From Loktanella sp. (GTDB taxonomy: Bacteria; Pseudomonadota; Alphaproteobacteria; Rhodobacterales; Rhodobacteraceae), in contig JAIBDT010000029.1 in assembly GCA_024686085.1 (NCBI GenBank), positions 1 to 33,818 of the forward strand: a stretch of 33,818 bases of DNA, written 5' to 3'. The notes beneath the pieces are model-generated. The model made no database searches, was not told the DNA's origin, and saw nothing but the letters and a program-made list of their open reading frames with translations. This document shows positions 6,479 to 15,097 of this stretch, one piece after another. The position numbers were made by a program, and so were the translations under genes. Each line of letters starts with the position of its first letter. Within the stretch, counting starts at the first letter, position 1.

Positions 6479-8151
6479 CCAATACGCGTGTTCTTATCAT
6501 TGGCGGGACTGGCGTTTTTGGAAAACGGCTAGCGGCACATCTTGCGGACGTCGACGGGATCAACCTGATTGTCTCTTCACGCAGCCAAGCGAAAGCAGAA
6601 CAGCTGGCAACCTACCTCAATCAAAACACCGAAAAATCACATGTCCGTGGCATAGCGCTTGATCACGCCAAGAACCTCGCCGCGCAACTGAACAACCTTC
6701 AGCCATTCGCCGTCATCGACTGTTCAGGGCCCTTCCAAACAGCAAACTACGACAGCGCACGTGCAATTCTGGGGTCGGGCGCACATCTCATAGACCTTGC
6801 AGACGCCCGTGACTATCTCGCTGGTTTTGCAATCAACCTAGGGCATCTCGCAGTCAAAAACGGCGTTTCCGCGATGACCGGCGCTAGTTCCACCCCTACC
6901 CTGTCTACATGTGTAACCAATCACATTGCAGCCCATTGGAAGCGGGTCGATTCCATTGATATCTGCATCACACCTGGAGGCAAAAGCGAGGTTGGCCAAT
7001 CTGTTATCGCAGCAATCCTCAGCTACGCGGGTAAATCCATTCCCATCTGGCGCGACGGGAAACGCGACAACGCGATCGGATGGACAACCTCGCAATCCGT
7101 CGTAATTCCAAAGCTGGGAAAACGCAGGGTCGCCTTGGTCGAAACCTACGACGCGGAATACTTGGGGAATCAATTCAAGGTGAAATCCCGCATCAGTTTC
7201 TCGGCAGGGCTTGAATCCCGTATCGAACAATTTGGCGTCGAAACACTCGCCCAGCTTCGCAAGCGAAAACTGATCGGAGATCTCAGCCCTCTCATTCCTC
7301 TCCTGTTACGAGCACGTAAGGTTACACGTCTGGCGACCTCAGACTGCGGGGGAATGATGGTCAAAATCAGCGGACTGGATGCACAAGGCGTCTTTTGCAT
7401 CGCGACTTGGTCACTTGTCGCCAGCAACGATCACGGCCCGAATATCCCGATCCTGCCTGCCGCAGCAGCTTTGCAAAATCTACGCGATGGAATCGTCCCA
7501 AAAGGTGCCATGCTCAGCCACCAGCAGGTAGCGCTGCCGCAAATCCTCGCACAAATGGCCCCCTACGAGATCGACACAGAAACCAATTATGCCAAAATTG
7601 ATGATAGCATTTTCGAGACCTACCTTTCTCCAAAAACATACCAAACACTGCCCCGTGCCGTGCAAGATTTTCACGCACAAACCGCAGCGCCTGTTTGGAC
7701 CGGCAGAGCCGACATAGAGACAGGAAACCATCTGATCGCCAAGGTCGCCATGCGGCTTTTCGGTTTCCCTGCCGCGGGGTCGAACGTGCCAGTTAAGGTC
7801 AGGGTCGACCGCTTTTTGAATTATCATGGCCACCCGCGCGAGCGCTGGACCCGCATATTTTCCGACAGCATCATGTCGTCTGTCCTGAGCCACCAGAAAG
7901 ACGGTGAATTCACCGAAACATTCGGACCATTTACATTTGTGCTTGGCATCACCGCGACGCCAAAAGGGATCGAAATGCCCGTAAAAAAGTGGCGATTGGG
8001 GCGCATCCCGCTTCCGTTGGCGCTTGCGCCTCAATCCCAAGCCCGCGAAAATCAAGATGAACACGGACGGTTTCGGTTTGATGTGCGACTTTCACTGCCT
8101 TTGGTTGGGCTGATGGTGCACTACAAAGGTTGGCTCGCGCCCCAAACATAA
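6475..8151 (+). CDS. saccharopine dehydrogenase-like NAD(P)-binding protein fused to DUF4166
   Basis: 558 aa in two parts. Residues 1 to about 370 form a Rossmann-fold region starting VLIIGGTGVFGKRLAAHL, with FAVIDCSGPFQ and a long substrate domain in the saccharopine-dehydrogenase-like family. Residues about 390-558 form a DUF4166 domain related to the protein at 5424-6068. The family includes true saccharopine reductases and enoyl-reductase-like lipid enzymes; the reaction here is unknown. The start ATG overlaps the DCC stop (ATGA). It carries a second copy of a domain already encoded separately two genes earlier, suggesting duplication or fusion, possibly with the two DUF4166 units interacting. 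Confidence 0.85.
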   Translation: MTNTRVLIIGGTGVFGKRLAAHLADVDGINLIVSSRSQAKAEQLATYLNQNTEKSHVRGIALDHAKNLAAQLNNLQPFAVIDCSGPFQTANYDSARAILGSGAHLIDLADARDYLAGFAINLGHLAVKNGVSAMTGASSTPTLSTCVTNHIAAHWKRVDSIDICITPGGKSEVGQSVIAAILSYAGKSIPIWRDGKRDNAIGWTTSQSVVIPKLGKRRVALVETYDAEYLGNQFKVKSRISFSAGLESRIEQFGVETLAQLRKRKLIGDLSPLIPLLLRARKVTRLATSDCGGMMVKISGLDAQGVFCIATWSLVASNDHGPNIPILPAAAALQNLRDGIVPKGAMLSHQQVALPQILAQMAPYEIDTETNYAKIDDSIFETYLSPKTYQTLPRAVQDFHAQTAAPVWTGRADIETGNHLIAKVAMRLFGFPAAGSNVPVKVRVDRFLNYHGHPRERWTRIFSDSIMSSVLSHQKDGEFTETFGPFTFVLGITATPKGIEMPVKKWRLGRIPLPLALAPQSQARENQDEHGRFRFDVRLSLPLVGLMVHYKGWLAPQT

Positions 8152-8166
8152 ATCAATGAGGTCACA

Positions 8167-9039
8167 ATGACGCAACCAATCATCGCTTTTTTGGGCACCG
8201 GACTGATGGGGGCACCGATGGTGCGTAACCTTTTGACGGCGGGACATCAGGTTCAGGTCTGGAACCGCACCGCTACAAAGGCGCAACCACTTGCAGCGCA
8301 TGGAGCCATCATTCAACCGACTGCAGGACAGGCCGTAGAAGGCGCGGGTATCATCATTTCGATGATGGCCGACGGTGGTGCGACATCCCAAGTCATGTGT
8401 GGCGACACCGTCATTTCCACATTGCGCAAAGGTCAAATTTGGATCGAAATGGCATCTGTCAAACCCGACGAAGCCCGCGCTCAAGCCGCATTTTTGAAAC
8501 AACACCAAGTCCCACACCTCGACGCACCCGTCTCTGGCGGAACAGCGGGGGCCGAGTCCGCGACGTTGGCGATTATGGTGGGCGGCGACAGCGCTATTTT
8601 CGACAAAGCGGCGCCCGTCTTGCGCTGCCTAGGCACCCCTACCCGCGTCGGCCCATCTGGCACGGGGCAACTTGCAAAACTCGCAAACCAAGGCATCGTT
8701 GGCATCACAATCGGGGCCGTAGCCGAGGCAATGTTGCTGTTGCAGAAAGGCGGGGCTGATCCTGCCGCCGTGCGGCTGGCGCTCAAAGGCGGCTTTGCCG
8801 ATAGCACTATTTTGCAGCTACACGGCGCGCGTATGACGGACAACGACCTTACTGCCAGAGGCCGGGCTGCGACCCAACTTAAGGACATGAACAACATCAT
8901 GGAAGAAGCGGAAAAACTGTCACTTACCTTGCCGATGTCTGCCGAGATCCAAACGCGTTTCGCGGTGCTCTGCAATGAAATGGGCGACGCAGATCTTGAC
9001 CACGCCGCCCTTTATCTCGAACTTCTCAAGCGAAATTAG
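8167..9039 (+). CDS. NAD(P)-dependent beta-hydroxyacid dehydrogenase (3-HIBADH/GlxR-like)
   Basis: 290 aa, the usual length. The N-terminal nucleotide motif is FLGTGLMGAPMVRNL (residues 8-22), the substrate signature DAPVSGGTAGAE spans 119-130, and the catalytic lysine is probably Lys171 in GQLAKLANQ. The family oxidises or reduces beta-hydroxyacids such as 3-hydroxyisobutyrate, tartronate semialdehyde or threonate; I cannot choose between these. ATGAGG precedes the ATG. It starts 15 nt after the dehydrogenase-DUF4166 gene, so it may be the last gene of that operon. It also meets the FAH gene tail to tail with a 4-nt overlap, and may share the sugar-acid pathway. Confidence 0.85.
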   Translation: MTQPIIAFLGTGLMGAPMVRNLLTAGHQVQVWNRTATKAQPLAAHGAIIQPTAGQAVEGAGIIISMMADGGATSQVMCGDTVISTLRKGQIWIEMASVKPDEARAQAAFLKQHQVPHLDAPVSGGTAGAESATLAIMVGGDSAIFDKAAPVLRCLGTPTRVGPSGTGQLAKLANQGIVGITIGAVAEAMLLLQKGGADPAAVRLALKGGFADSTILQLHGARMTDNDLTARGRAATQLKDMNNIMEEAEKLSLTLPMSAEIQTRFAVLCNEMGDADLDHAALYLELLKRN

Positions 9040-9884
9040 GCGTCTTGACCGACCACTTGGCGCTGCTGGCCTAGGCCTTCAATCGACAGCTCCATCACGT
9101 CGCCAATCTTGAGGTAAACAGGCGCAGGCTTCATGCCCATGCCGACACCCGGAGGCGTGCCGGTGGTGATCACATCACCCGGATGAAGCGTCATAAGTGA
9201 CGACAAATGCTCGATAATTTGCGCCACAGAGAATATCATCGTACCCGTGTTACCGGTCTGCATCCGCTTGCCATTCACGTCCAATGACATAGCTAGGTTC
9301 TGCGGATCAGGGACCTCGTCACGGGTGACGAGATAAGGGCCAGTCGGGCCAAATGTGTCGCAAGATTTACCTTTGGTCCATTGGCCCGTAAGCTTGGTCT
9401 GATAGTCGCGCTCGGAGACATCATTCACGATACAATAGCCCGCGACATAGTCCAGCGCGTCAGCCTCCGATACATATTTCGCCTCGCGGCCGATCACCAC
9501 GCCAAGCTCCACCTCCCAATCGGTCGCCACCGACCCGCGCGGCATGATGACGTCATCATAAGCACCCACAACGGCCGAGTTCGCTTTGAAAAACAGGATC
9601 GGATGGGCGGGGATGTCCATACCGGCCTCAGCCGCATGATCCGAGAAATTCAACCCAATACAAAGAAACTTCCCGATGTCGCCAACACAAGCACCGATGC
9701 GCGGGCGGCCCTCAACTATCGGCAGGCTTGCAGCATCAAGGGCGCGCAATGTCGCCAACGTCGCGTCCGACAAAGCGGCCCCATTGATATCAGCAACATG
9801 CGCTGACAAGTCGCGCAACATGCCATCTGCATCCATGAGTGCAGGCTTTTCTGCACCCTTATCGCCGTAACGAACCAGTTTCAT
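9036..9884 (-). CDS. fumarylacetoacetate hydrolase (FAH) family protein
   Basis: 282 aa. The core begins at KFLCIGLNFSDHAAEAGM (residues 72-89). The metal ligands of the FAH fold are visible as DWEVELGVVIG (Glu124, Glu126) and NDVSERD (Asp155), and TTGTPPGVGMG is the family's late motif. Members cleave or dehydrate 2,4-diketo acids. Coupling to an IlvD/Edd dehydratase by TAATG (1-nt overlap) suggests hydrolysis of a 2,4-diketo-3-deoxy sugar acid, or dehydration of a 2-keto-3-deoxy acid. Ureidoglycolate lyase is an occasional annotation for this family, and the allantoin gene nearby keeps it open, but the dehydratase partner favours sugar acids. Confidence 0.85.
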   Translation of the reverse strand: MKLVRYGDKGAEKPALMDADGMLRDLSAHVADINGAALSDATLATLRALDAASLPIVEGRPRIGACVGDIGKFLCIGLNFSDHAAEAGMDIPAHPILFFKANSAVVGAYDDVIMPRGSVATDWEVELGVVIGREAKYVSEADALDYVAGYCIVNDVSERDYQTKLTGQWTKGKSCDTFGPTGPYLVTRDEVPDPQNLAMSLDVNGKRMQTGNTGTMIFSVAQIIEHLSSLMTLHPGDVITTGTPPGVGMGMKPAPVYLKIGDVMELSIEGLGQQRQVVGQDA

Positions 9885-11680
9885 TAGTGACTATCCCTCG
9901 GTGTGAATTTACGTGAAATGTCTTGATAGTTTGTGGAATCGCGCAAGGTCATTCCTTCGTCGAAACGGCCCACCAACTCGCGGAAATATTGCTGCCATGG
10001 TGTCTGGCTTTCGGGTATGCCGTAGCCGCCAGCAGCAACCAGTTTGGATGCGCGGTCCGCCAATTCTTCCAGTGATACGAGCATATCTGCCGTGCATTTA
10101 TTGAGATCAATCCGCACGCGGTCTCCCGTTTGCAGCAAGGCCAATCCGCCACCATCTGCGGCCTCAGGCGAGGCGTTCAGGATTGACGGACTACCCGATG
10201 TGCCAGATTGGCGACCATCGCCGATGCAAGGCAACGCCTTCACGCCTTGCTTGATCAAATAGGACGGCGGACGCATGTTCACGACCTCGGCGCCACCAGG
10301 ATAGCCTTTCGGCCCCGCGCCACGCATGAACAGGATGCAGCCTTCGTCGATATTCTCCGCAGGGTCGTCAATGCGGTGATGGAAATCTTCGGGTCCGTCA
10401 AACACAACCGCGCGGCCCTCGAACGCCTCTGGATCGTCAGGGTTCGATAGATAGGTTTTTCGGAAGGCGTCAGAGATCACAGATGTCTTCATGATCGCGC
10501 TGTCAAACAGGTTGCCCGACAGGTTGATAAAACCCGCGTGGCCCAACAATGGCTCAGCCACGGTCTTGATCACCCGCACGTCCTTGGTGCGCAACGCACC
10601 ACAGTTCTCGCCCATCGTGCGCCCGTTCACGGTGATCGCATTTGGATGCGGCAGCAGGCCAGCGGCGCTCAGCTCACCAACAACCGCAGGCACACCGCCC
10701 GCGTGTTGGTAATCTTCGCCAAGATATTCGCCCGCAGGCTGGAGGTTCACCAAAAGTGGCACGTGGTGGCCGACTTTCTGCCAATCGTCGTTGTTCAACG
10801 CGACACCCAAATGGCGGGCAATGCCGTTAAGGTGGATAGGTGCGTTTGTGGACCCGCCAATCGCGGAGTTAATCACGATGGCGTTCTCAAATGCTTGCCG
10901 TGTCATCACGTCAGAGGGGCGCAAATCCTCCCAAACCATGTCGACAATACGCTTGCCGGTCTCATAAGAAATCTGGCCGCGTTCGCGGTAAGGCGCAGGG
11001 ATCGCGGCCGCTCCGGGCAGTTGCATACCGAGCGCTTCGGCCAGCGAGTTCATCGTCGTGGCCGTGCCCATCGTATTGCAATAACCAACAGAAGGCGCAG
11101 AGGCGGCGGCGATTTCCATGAATTCGTCGTCGTCGATTTTGCCCGCAGCCAGTTCTTCACGGGCCTTCCAGATCACAGTGCCAGAACCAGCGCGCTCGCC
11201 TTTCCACCAGCCATTCAGCATCGGACCGACTGACAGCGCAATCGCGGGGATGTTGACGGTGGCGGCGGCCATAAGCAGCGCGGGAGTCGTCTTGTCACAG
11301 CCGATGTTCAGGACAACGCCGTCGAGAGGATAACCAAACAGCGTCTCAACCAGCGACAGATAGGCAAGGTTACGGTCAAGGGACGCCGTCGGGCGCTTGC
11401 CCGTCTCTTGAATCGGATGCACTGGCACCTCAATCGGGGTGCCTCCAGCCGCAATAATCCCGTCGCGCACGCGTTTGGTCAACTCGATATGGTGGCGATT
11501 GCAAGGGCTCAGATCAGAGCCCGTCTGGGCAATCGCAATGATCGGCTTGCCAGACTGCAGCTCTTCGCGGGTCAGCCCGTAATTCAAATACCGCTCAAGA
11601 TAGAGCGCCGTCATCTCAGGATTGTCTTTGTTCATAAACCATTGACGGGAACGAAGGTCTTCGACGGCAATTCTTTTCAC
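9884..11680 (-). CDS. IlvD/Edd family sugar-acid dehydratase
   Basis: 598 aa. An iron-sulfur dehydratase of the IlvD/Edd superfamily that removes water from aldonic acids to give 2-keto-3-deoxy acids. Cluster cysteines are visible: Cys60 in [10 protein letters not shown], Cys128 in [15 protein letters not shown], Cys201 in [22 protein letters not shown]. The substitutions resemble the L-arabonate/D-xylonate dehydratase branch more than valine-pathway IlvD, and no other branched-chain gene is nearby. The start is GTG at 11680 with AAGGAA upstream. A promoter at 11758-11787 serves it. It forms a two-gene operon with the FAH hydrolase; the sugar acid is not determinable. Confidence 0.88.
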   Translation of the reverse strand: MKRIAVEDLRSRQWFMNKDNPEMTALYLERYLNYGLTREELQSGKPIIAIAQTGSDLSPCNRHHIELTKRVRDGIIAAGGTPIEVPVHPIQETGKRPTASLDRNLAYLSLVETLFGYPLDGVVLNIGCDKTTPALLMAAATVNIPAIALSVGPMLNGWWKGERAGSGTVIWKAREELAAGKIDDDEFMEIAAASAPSVGYCNTMGTATTMNSLAEALGMQLPGAAAIPAPYRERGQISYETGKRIVDMVWEDLRPSDVMTRQAFENAIVINSAIGGSTNAPIHLNGIARHLGVALNNDDWQKVGHHVPLLVNLQPAGEYLGEDYQHAGGVPAVVGELSAAGLLPHPNAITVNGRTMGENCGALRTKDVRVIKTVAEPLLGHAGFINLSGNLFDSAIMKTSVISDAFRKTYLSNPDDPEAFEGRAVVFDGPEDFHHRIDDPAENIDEGCILFMRGAGPKGYPGGAEVVNMRPPSYLIKQGVKALPCIGDGRQSGTSGSPSILNASPEAADGGGLALLQTGDRVRIDLNKCTADMLVSLEELADRASKLVAAGGYGIPESQTPWQQYFRELVGRFDEGMTLRDSTNYQDISRKFTPRDSH

Positions 11681-11757
11681 GATAGTTTCCTTGGCAATCG
11701 GGCGCCAAACAGCAGCCCATGTATTTGCGCTGACCTTAAATCGGGAAACCGGGATTG

Positions 11758-11787
11758 ACTATAGGCAGGCAAAACAATCCCTACCAA
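11758..11787 (-). promoter_or_regulatory. promoter of the dehydratase-FAH operon
   Basis: On the minus strand TTGGTA (11787-11782, 4 of 6), an 18-nt spacer, and TATAGT (11763-11758, 5 of 6). The expected start lies near 11751, giving a leader of about 70 nt. The leader holds the symmetric stretch CGGGAAACCGG around 11742-11752, a possible operator. Confidence 0.5.
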
Positions 11788-11795
11788 AATAGCAA

Positions 11796-11827
11796 CGGGC
11801 CCCCACGTAGTGACACGCAGGAGCCCG
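11796..11827 (-). terminator. possible terminator of the permease gene
   Basis: CGGGCCCC (11796-11803) pairs with GGAGCCCG (11820-11827) with one G-U pair on the minus-strand RNA. It lies 21 nt past the permease stop. The following minus-strand sequence TTGCTATTTTGG is only weakly U-rich. Confidence 0.4.
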
Positions 11828-11848
11828 AAAAAGCCTTGTGGTCGAACC

Positions 11849-13207
11849 TTACTCTGCCAATTCTTCTGGCAAGATCAGGTTCAGCACGATGGAGATTACC
11901 GCTGCAGGCAACAGACCCGATGTCAGCAGAATTTGCATTGTCTTGCCTGTATGCTGCAACGCGGATGGCTCAAGCTGGAGACCAAGGCCAACCGCCAAGG
12001 AGACAGCAAAGATCACCATGTTGCGGCGGTTCCAGTTCACATCAGCAAGCATCGACATACCAGCTGCTGCGACCATGCCGAACATGACAATCACACCGCC
12101 GCCAAGCACGTTGATAGGCACTGTGTTGATGATGGCGCCCACCTTCGGGATCAGGCCAGCAACGATCAAGAAGATCGCACCAATTGTCACAACATGACGA
12201 GACATCACGCCAGTCATTGCAATCAGACCCACGTTTTGGCTGAATGAAGTATTGGGCAAGCCACCGAAAATCCCTGCAATTGCAGTGCCCAGACCGTCAG
12301 CGAAAGTCGCACCAGTGATCTCTTCGTCTGTCGCTTCACGACCCGCGCCACCTTTGGTGATACCAGACACGTCGCCCACTGTTTCAATCGCCGAGATGAA
12401 CGCCATCAAGCACATGCCAATGATGATCGCCCAGTTCAATTCAAAGCCCCAGCGGAACGGGTTCGGCAGTGCAAAGTTTGCCGCACGGCCAACATTAGCA
12501 AAGCTCACCTGACCCATCATGTAAGCCACGATATAGCCAGCGATCAGACCAACCAAAACCGCGGCAACCGACATCATTCCGCGTGTAAAAAACTTCAACG
12601 CAAGTGTGACAAAGATCACAACCAGCGCAGGGAACCACATCGCCATGGTGCCGAAGTCTTCCGAACCCATCTTTGGAACGCCGCCAGCTGCGTACTGAAT
12701 GCCGACTTTGACCAAGGCCAAACCAATCATCAAAACAATCAGGCCTGTCACAAGTGGTGGCAGCGCAAATCGAATTTTACCGATGAAAGTACCGATGAAA
12801 AAGTGGAACACACCACCGATCATGATGCCAGTCATCAAACCACCAAGACCCGCAGCCCCCATGCCAACAACGGCTGGGATCATCACAGGCAAGAACGCAA
12901 ACGACGTACCTTGAACAATTGGCAACTTGGCACCAACAGGGCCTATGCCAATCGTCTGGATCAAGGTGGCAATACCTGCAAACAGCATCGACATTTGGAT
13001 CATATAGGTCATGTCAGGAAAGCCCAGCGCGCCTTGATCAGAGCCAAAGCCAATGCCCGCCGCACCGCAAACGATAATCGCAGGTGTGACGTTTGAGACA
13101 AACATCGCAAGCACGTGTTGAATGCCCAGCGGAATAGCTTTGGCCATCGGCGGGGTGTAGTTTGGATCGCGGAGTTGCTCCGGCGTTCCGATCGAAGAAT
13201 CTGTCAT
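11849..13207 (-). CDS. NCS2 family purine (xanthine/urate) permease
   Basis: 452 aa with about 12-14 membrane segments. NCS2 hallmarks are GIQHVLAMFVSNVTPAII near the N-terminus, the PIVQGTSFAFLPVM stretch, FISAIETVGDVSG, and GLPNTSFSQNVGLIAMTGV, which contains the signature around the substrate site. The family imports uracil, xanthine or urate by proton symport. Its neighbour upstream on the same strand is a fused allantoinase-OHCU decarboxylase, so urate or xanthine is the likely substrate. The start ATG at 13207 has AAGGGA upstream; a 109-bp gap from the upstream gene could hold its own promoter, though I found none convincing. Confidence 0.9.
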   Translation of the reverse strand: MTDSSIGTPEQLRDPNYTPPMAKAIPLGIQHVLAMFVSNVTPAIIVCGAAGIGFGSDQGALGFPDMTYMIQMSMLFAGIATLIQTIGIGPVGAKLPIVQGTSFAFLPVMIPAVVGMGAAGLGGLMTGIMIGGVFHFFIGTFIGKIRFALPPLVTGLIVLMIGLALVKVGIQYAAGGVPKMGSEDFGTMAMWFPALVVIFVTLALKFFTRGMMSVAAVLVGLIAGYIVAYMMGQVSFANVGRAANFALPNPFRWGFELNWAIIIGMCLMAFISAIETVGDVSGITKGGAGREATDEEITGATFADGLGTAIAGIFGGLPNTSFSQNVGLIAMTGVMSRHVVTIGAIFLIVAGLIPKVGAIINTVPINVLGGGVIVMFGMVAAAGMSMLADVNWNRRNMVIFAVSLAVGLGLQLEPSALQHTGKTMQILLTSGLLPAAVISIVLNLILPEELAE

Positions 13208-13316
13208 TTCATAGTCCCTTGTTGTTGTTTTCGCCCGCTTTGCGCGGATCTATATTTCTGAGTTCACAAAACGGCTTGTCCTGTAAACGTGCACTTTTGT
13301 TTGTTCATCAGTGCGC

Positions 13317-14714
13317 TCATGGCAACAAATCCATCAAACGAAACTCTGCGATCCGCTCAACTTGTTTGCAGGCATTTGTAAATTCGGTGGGGCGATCATG
13401 GGCAATACGTTGTGCAAACGCGGCCATGATGCTGGCTTTAGTGTGGTCGCGCACAGCAATGATGAACGGAAAGCCAAACTTTTCCATATACTGCGTATTC
13501 ATCGCGACAAAGCCCGCGCGCTCGTCATCGGTCAAGGCATCCAGACCCGCGCCCGCCTGTTCGGCAGTGCTTTCAGCCGTCAAACGCTTGGCCGCCGCCA
13601 GCTTGCCCGCCAAATCAGGGTGCGCCAGTAAGACGCCCAGTCTTTCTTCTTCTGTCGCCGACCGAAACACGCGCGCCAAGGCATTGTGTAATCCGACAGC
13701 CGTATCATGCGCAGCGCCCAACTCTAACGCATGCGCACGCTCCGCGATCCAAGGTGAATGCTCGAAAATACTACCGTAAAGTTCAACAAACCGCGCTTGG
13801 GCCATTTGCGAAGGACGCTCAAAACGCACATTCGGGTTGGTTTTAGCCCAATGCTCTGCAATCTGTTCACGTGTCGCGAACCAAACGCCATCATGGCTTT
13901 GGGCATACTCGATGAATTCACGCAGCGCTTCGGCACGACCCGGACGACCAATCAAGCGGCAGTGGAGGCCAATCGACATCATGCGACCACCCTCACGGTA
14001 AAGCGCGTCAAAGCTGGCCTTTAGGTAGTCGAAAAACTGGGTACCTGAATTGAACCCCTGCGGCGTTGCAAAACGCATGTCGTTGGCGTCCAAGGTGTAA
14101 GGCACGATCAACTGCTCATCACGACCGAACTCGATCCAGTATGGCAGGTCATCGGCATAGGTATCTGCAACATAGGCAAACTGCCCCGTCTCAGCGGCCA
14201 AGCGCACCGTATTTTCCGAACAGCGACCCGTATACCAACCGCGTGGCGGCTCTCCCACAACTTCGGTGTGTAAGCGGATCGCTTCAAGCATATCCGCACG
14301 CTCTTGGTCTTCGGGCGCGTCTTTGTACTCGACCCATTTCAATCCGTGGCTGGCAATCTCCCATCCCGCAGATTTCATCGCATGAACTTGCGCAGGGTTG
14401 CGAGCCAAAGCCGTGGCAACACCGTAAACAGTCACGGGCAAATCAGATAGCAAACGATGTAAGCGCCAGAACCCAGCGCGCGCGCCATATTCGTAGATGC
14501 TTTCCATGTTCCAGTGACGCTGACCTGGCCAAGCGGCAGCGCCCACGATTTCGGACAAAAACGCCTCTGACGCCGCATCGCCGTGAAGAACGTTGTTTTC
14601 GCCACCTTCTTCGTAATTCAGGACGATTTGGACAGCTATCTTCGCATCCTGAGGCCACTGTGCAGCAGGAGGGACGGCGCCGTAGCCGTACATATCACGC
14701 GGGTATCTATTCAT
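13317..14714 (-). CDS. puuE-uraD: fused allantoinase (PuuE) - OHCU decarboxylase (UraD)
   Basis: 465 aa, two enzymes in one chain. Residues 1 to about 300 are a polysaccharide-deacetylase-like, metal-independent allantoinase: RDMYGYGAVPPAAQWP at the start, then NYEEGGENN, EIASHGLKW and GWYTGRCSENTVRLA. Residues about 305-465 are OHCU decarboxylase, with AHPDLAGK (His365-Pro-Asp) and AGFVAMNTQYMEKFGFPF. The two act on the urate-to-allantoate route: OHCU to S-allantoin, then allantoin to allantoate. A fusion in this order is known in proteobacteria. Urate oxidase, HIU hydrolase and allantoate-processing genes are not in the window. Start ATG at 14714. Confidence 0.93.
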   Translation of the reverse strand: MNRYPRDMYGYGAVPPAAQWPQDAKIAVQIVLNYEEGGENNVLHGDAASEAFLSEIVGAAAWPGQRHWNMESIYEYGARAGFWRLHRLLSDLPVTVYGVATALARNPAQVHAMKSAGWEIASHGLKWVEYKDAPEDQERADMLEAIRLHTEVVGEPPRGWYTGRCSENTVRLAAETGQFAYVADTYADDLPYWIEFGRDEQLIVPYTLDANDMRFATPQGFNSGTQFFDYLKASFDALYREGGRMMSIGLHCRLIGRPGRAEALREFIEYAQSHDGVWFATREQIAEHWAKTNPNVRFERPSQMAQARFVELYGSIFEHSPWIAERAHALELGAAHDTAVGLHNALARVFRSATEEERLGVLLAHPDLAGKLAAAKRLTAESTAEQAGAGLDALTDDERAGFVAMNTQYMEKFGFPFIIAVRDHTKASIMAAFAQRIAHDRPTEFTNACKQVERIAEFRLMDLLP

Positions 14715-15097
14715 TGCAATCTCCGATGCTTGTCACGCTATAACACTAAAATCATTTTCTCTTTCAAAAAAAACACGAAACACCGTTAGATAGCTGCGAG
14801 AATTAATGGCTTTTGAAGCGGGCGAACATGGTGGAATTTTATCCAGCAAGGTCAGCAAGTGCCCCTTATTCTCTTTGGTTGCCGGTTGACCTATCACGAC
14901 CCAGTTAGGTCAAATGATTAGTGATCGATGCCCCGTGATGCCTGCGTCGACAACAACAACCCATCTGATTACGCCTTGCGACGACATTTTAAACAACGCT
15001 TCACATTCAACTGACACGGGTAGTTGACGAATTTCGTGCATGGCAATCATGTTTGCGCTAACAGCACCTAATCAACAGGCGAATCAAGGAGGCGAAA
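14715..15097. other. 383-bp divergent intergenic region
   Basis: Separates puuE-uraD (minus) from the alpha-glucosidase (plus) and holds no plausible gene. A weak minus-strand promoter TTGAAA with a 19-nt spacer and TATAGC lies just upstream of puuE-uraD, next to an eight-A tract. A TTGACG at 15024-15029 could be the -35 box for the glucosidase, but its -10 is poor. The most notable item is the palindrome at 14886-14913, listed separately. Confidence 0.6.
14886..14913. promoter_or_regulatory. palindrome TTGACCTA-N12-TAGGTCAA
   Basis: Perfect 8-bp arms at 14886-14893 and 14906-14913, spaced by 12 nt, in the middle of the divergent region between the purine-catabolic fusion gene and the alpha-glucosidase. 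Length and symmetry suit a dimeric repressor of the GntR, LacI or TetR kind. Which gene it controls cannot be told. Confidence 0.5.

Noticed and set aside
15024-15053. TTGACG-initiated promoter for the alpha-glucosidase
   Set aside because: No acceptable -10 box at 16-18 nt; mentioned only within the intergenic note.
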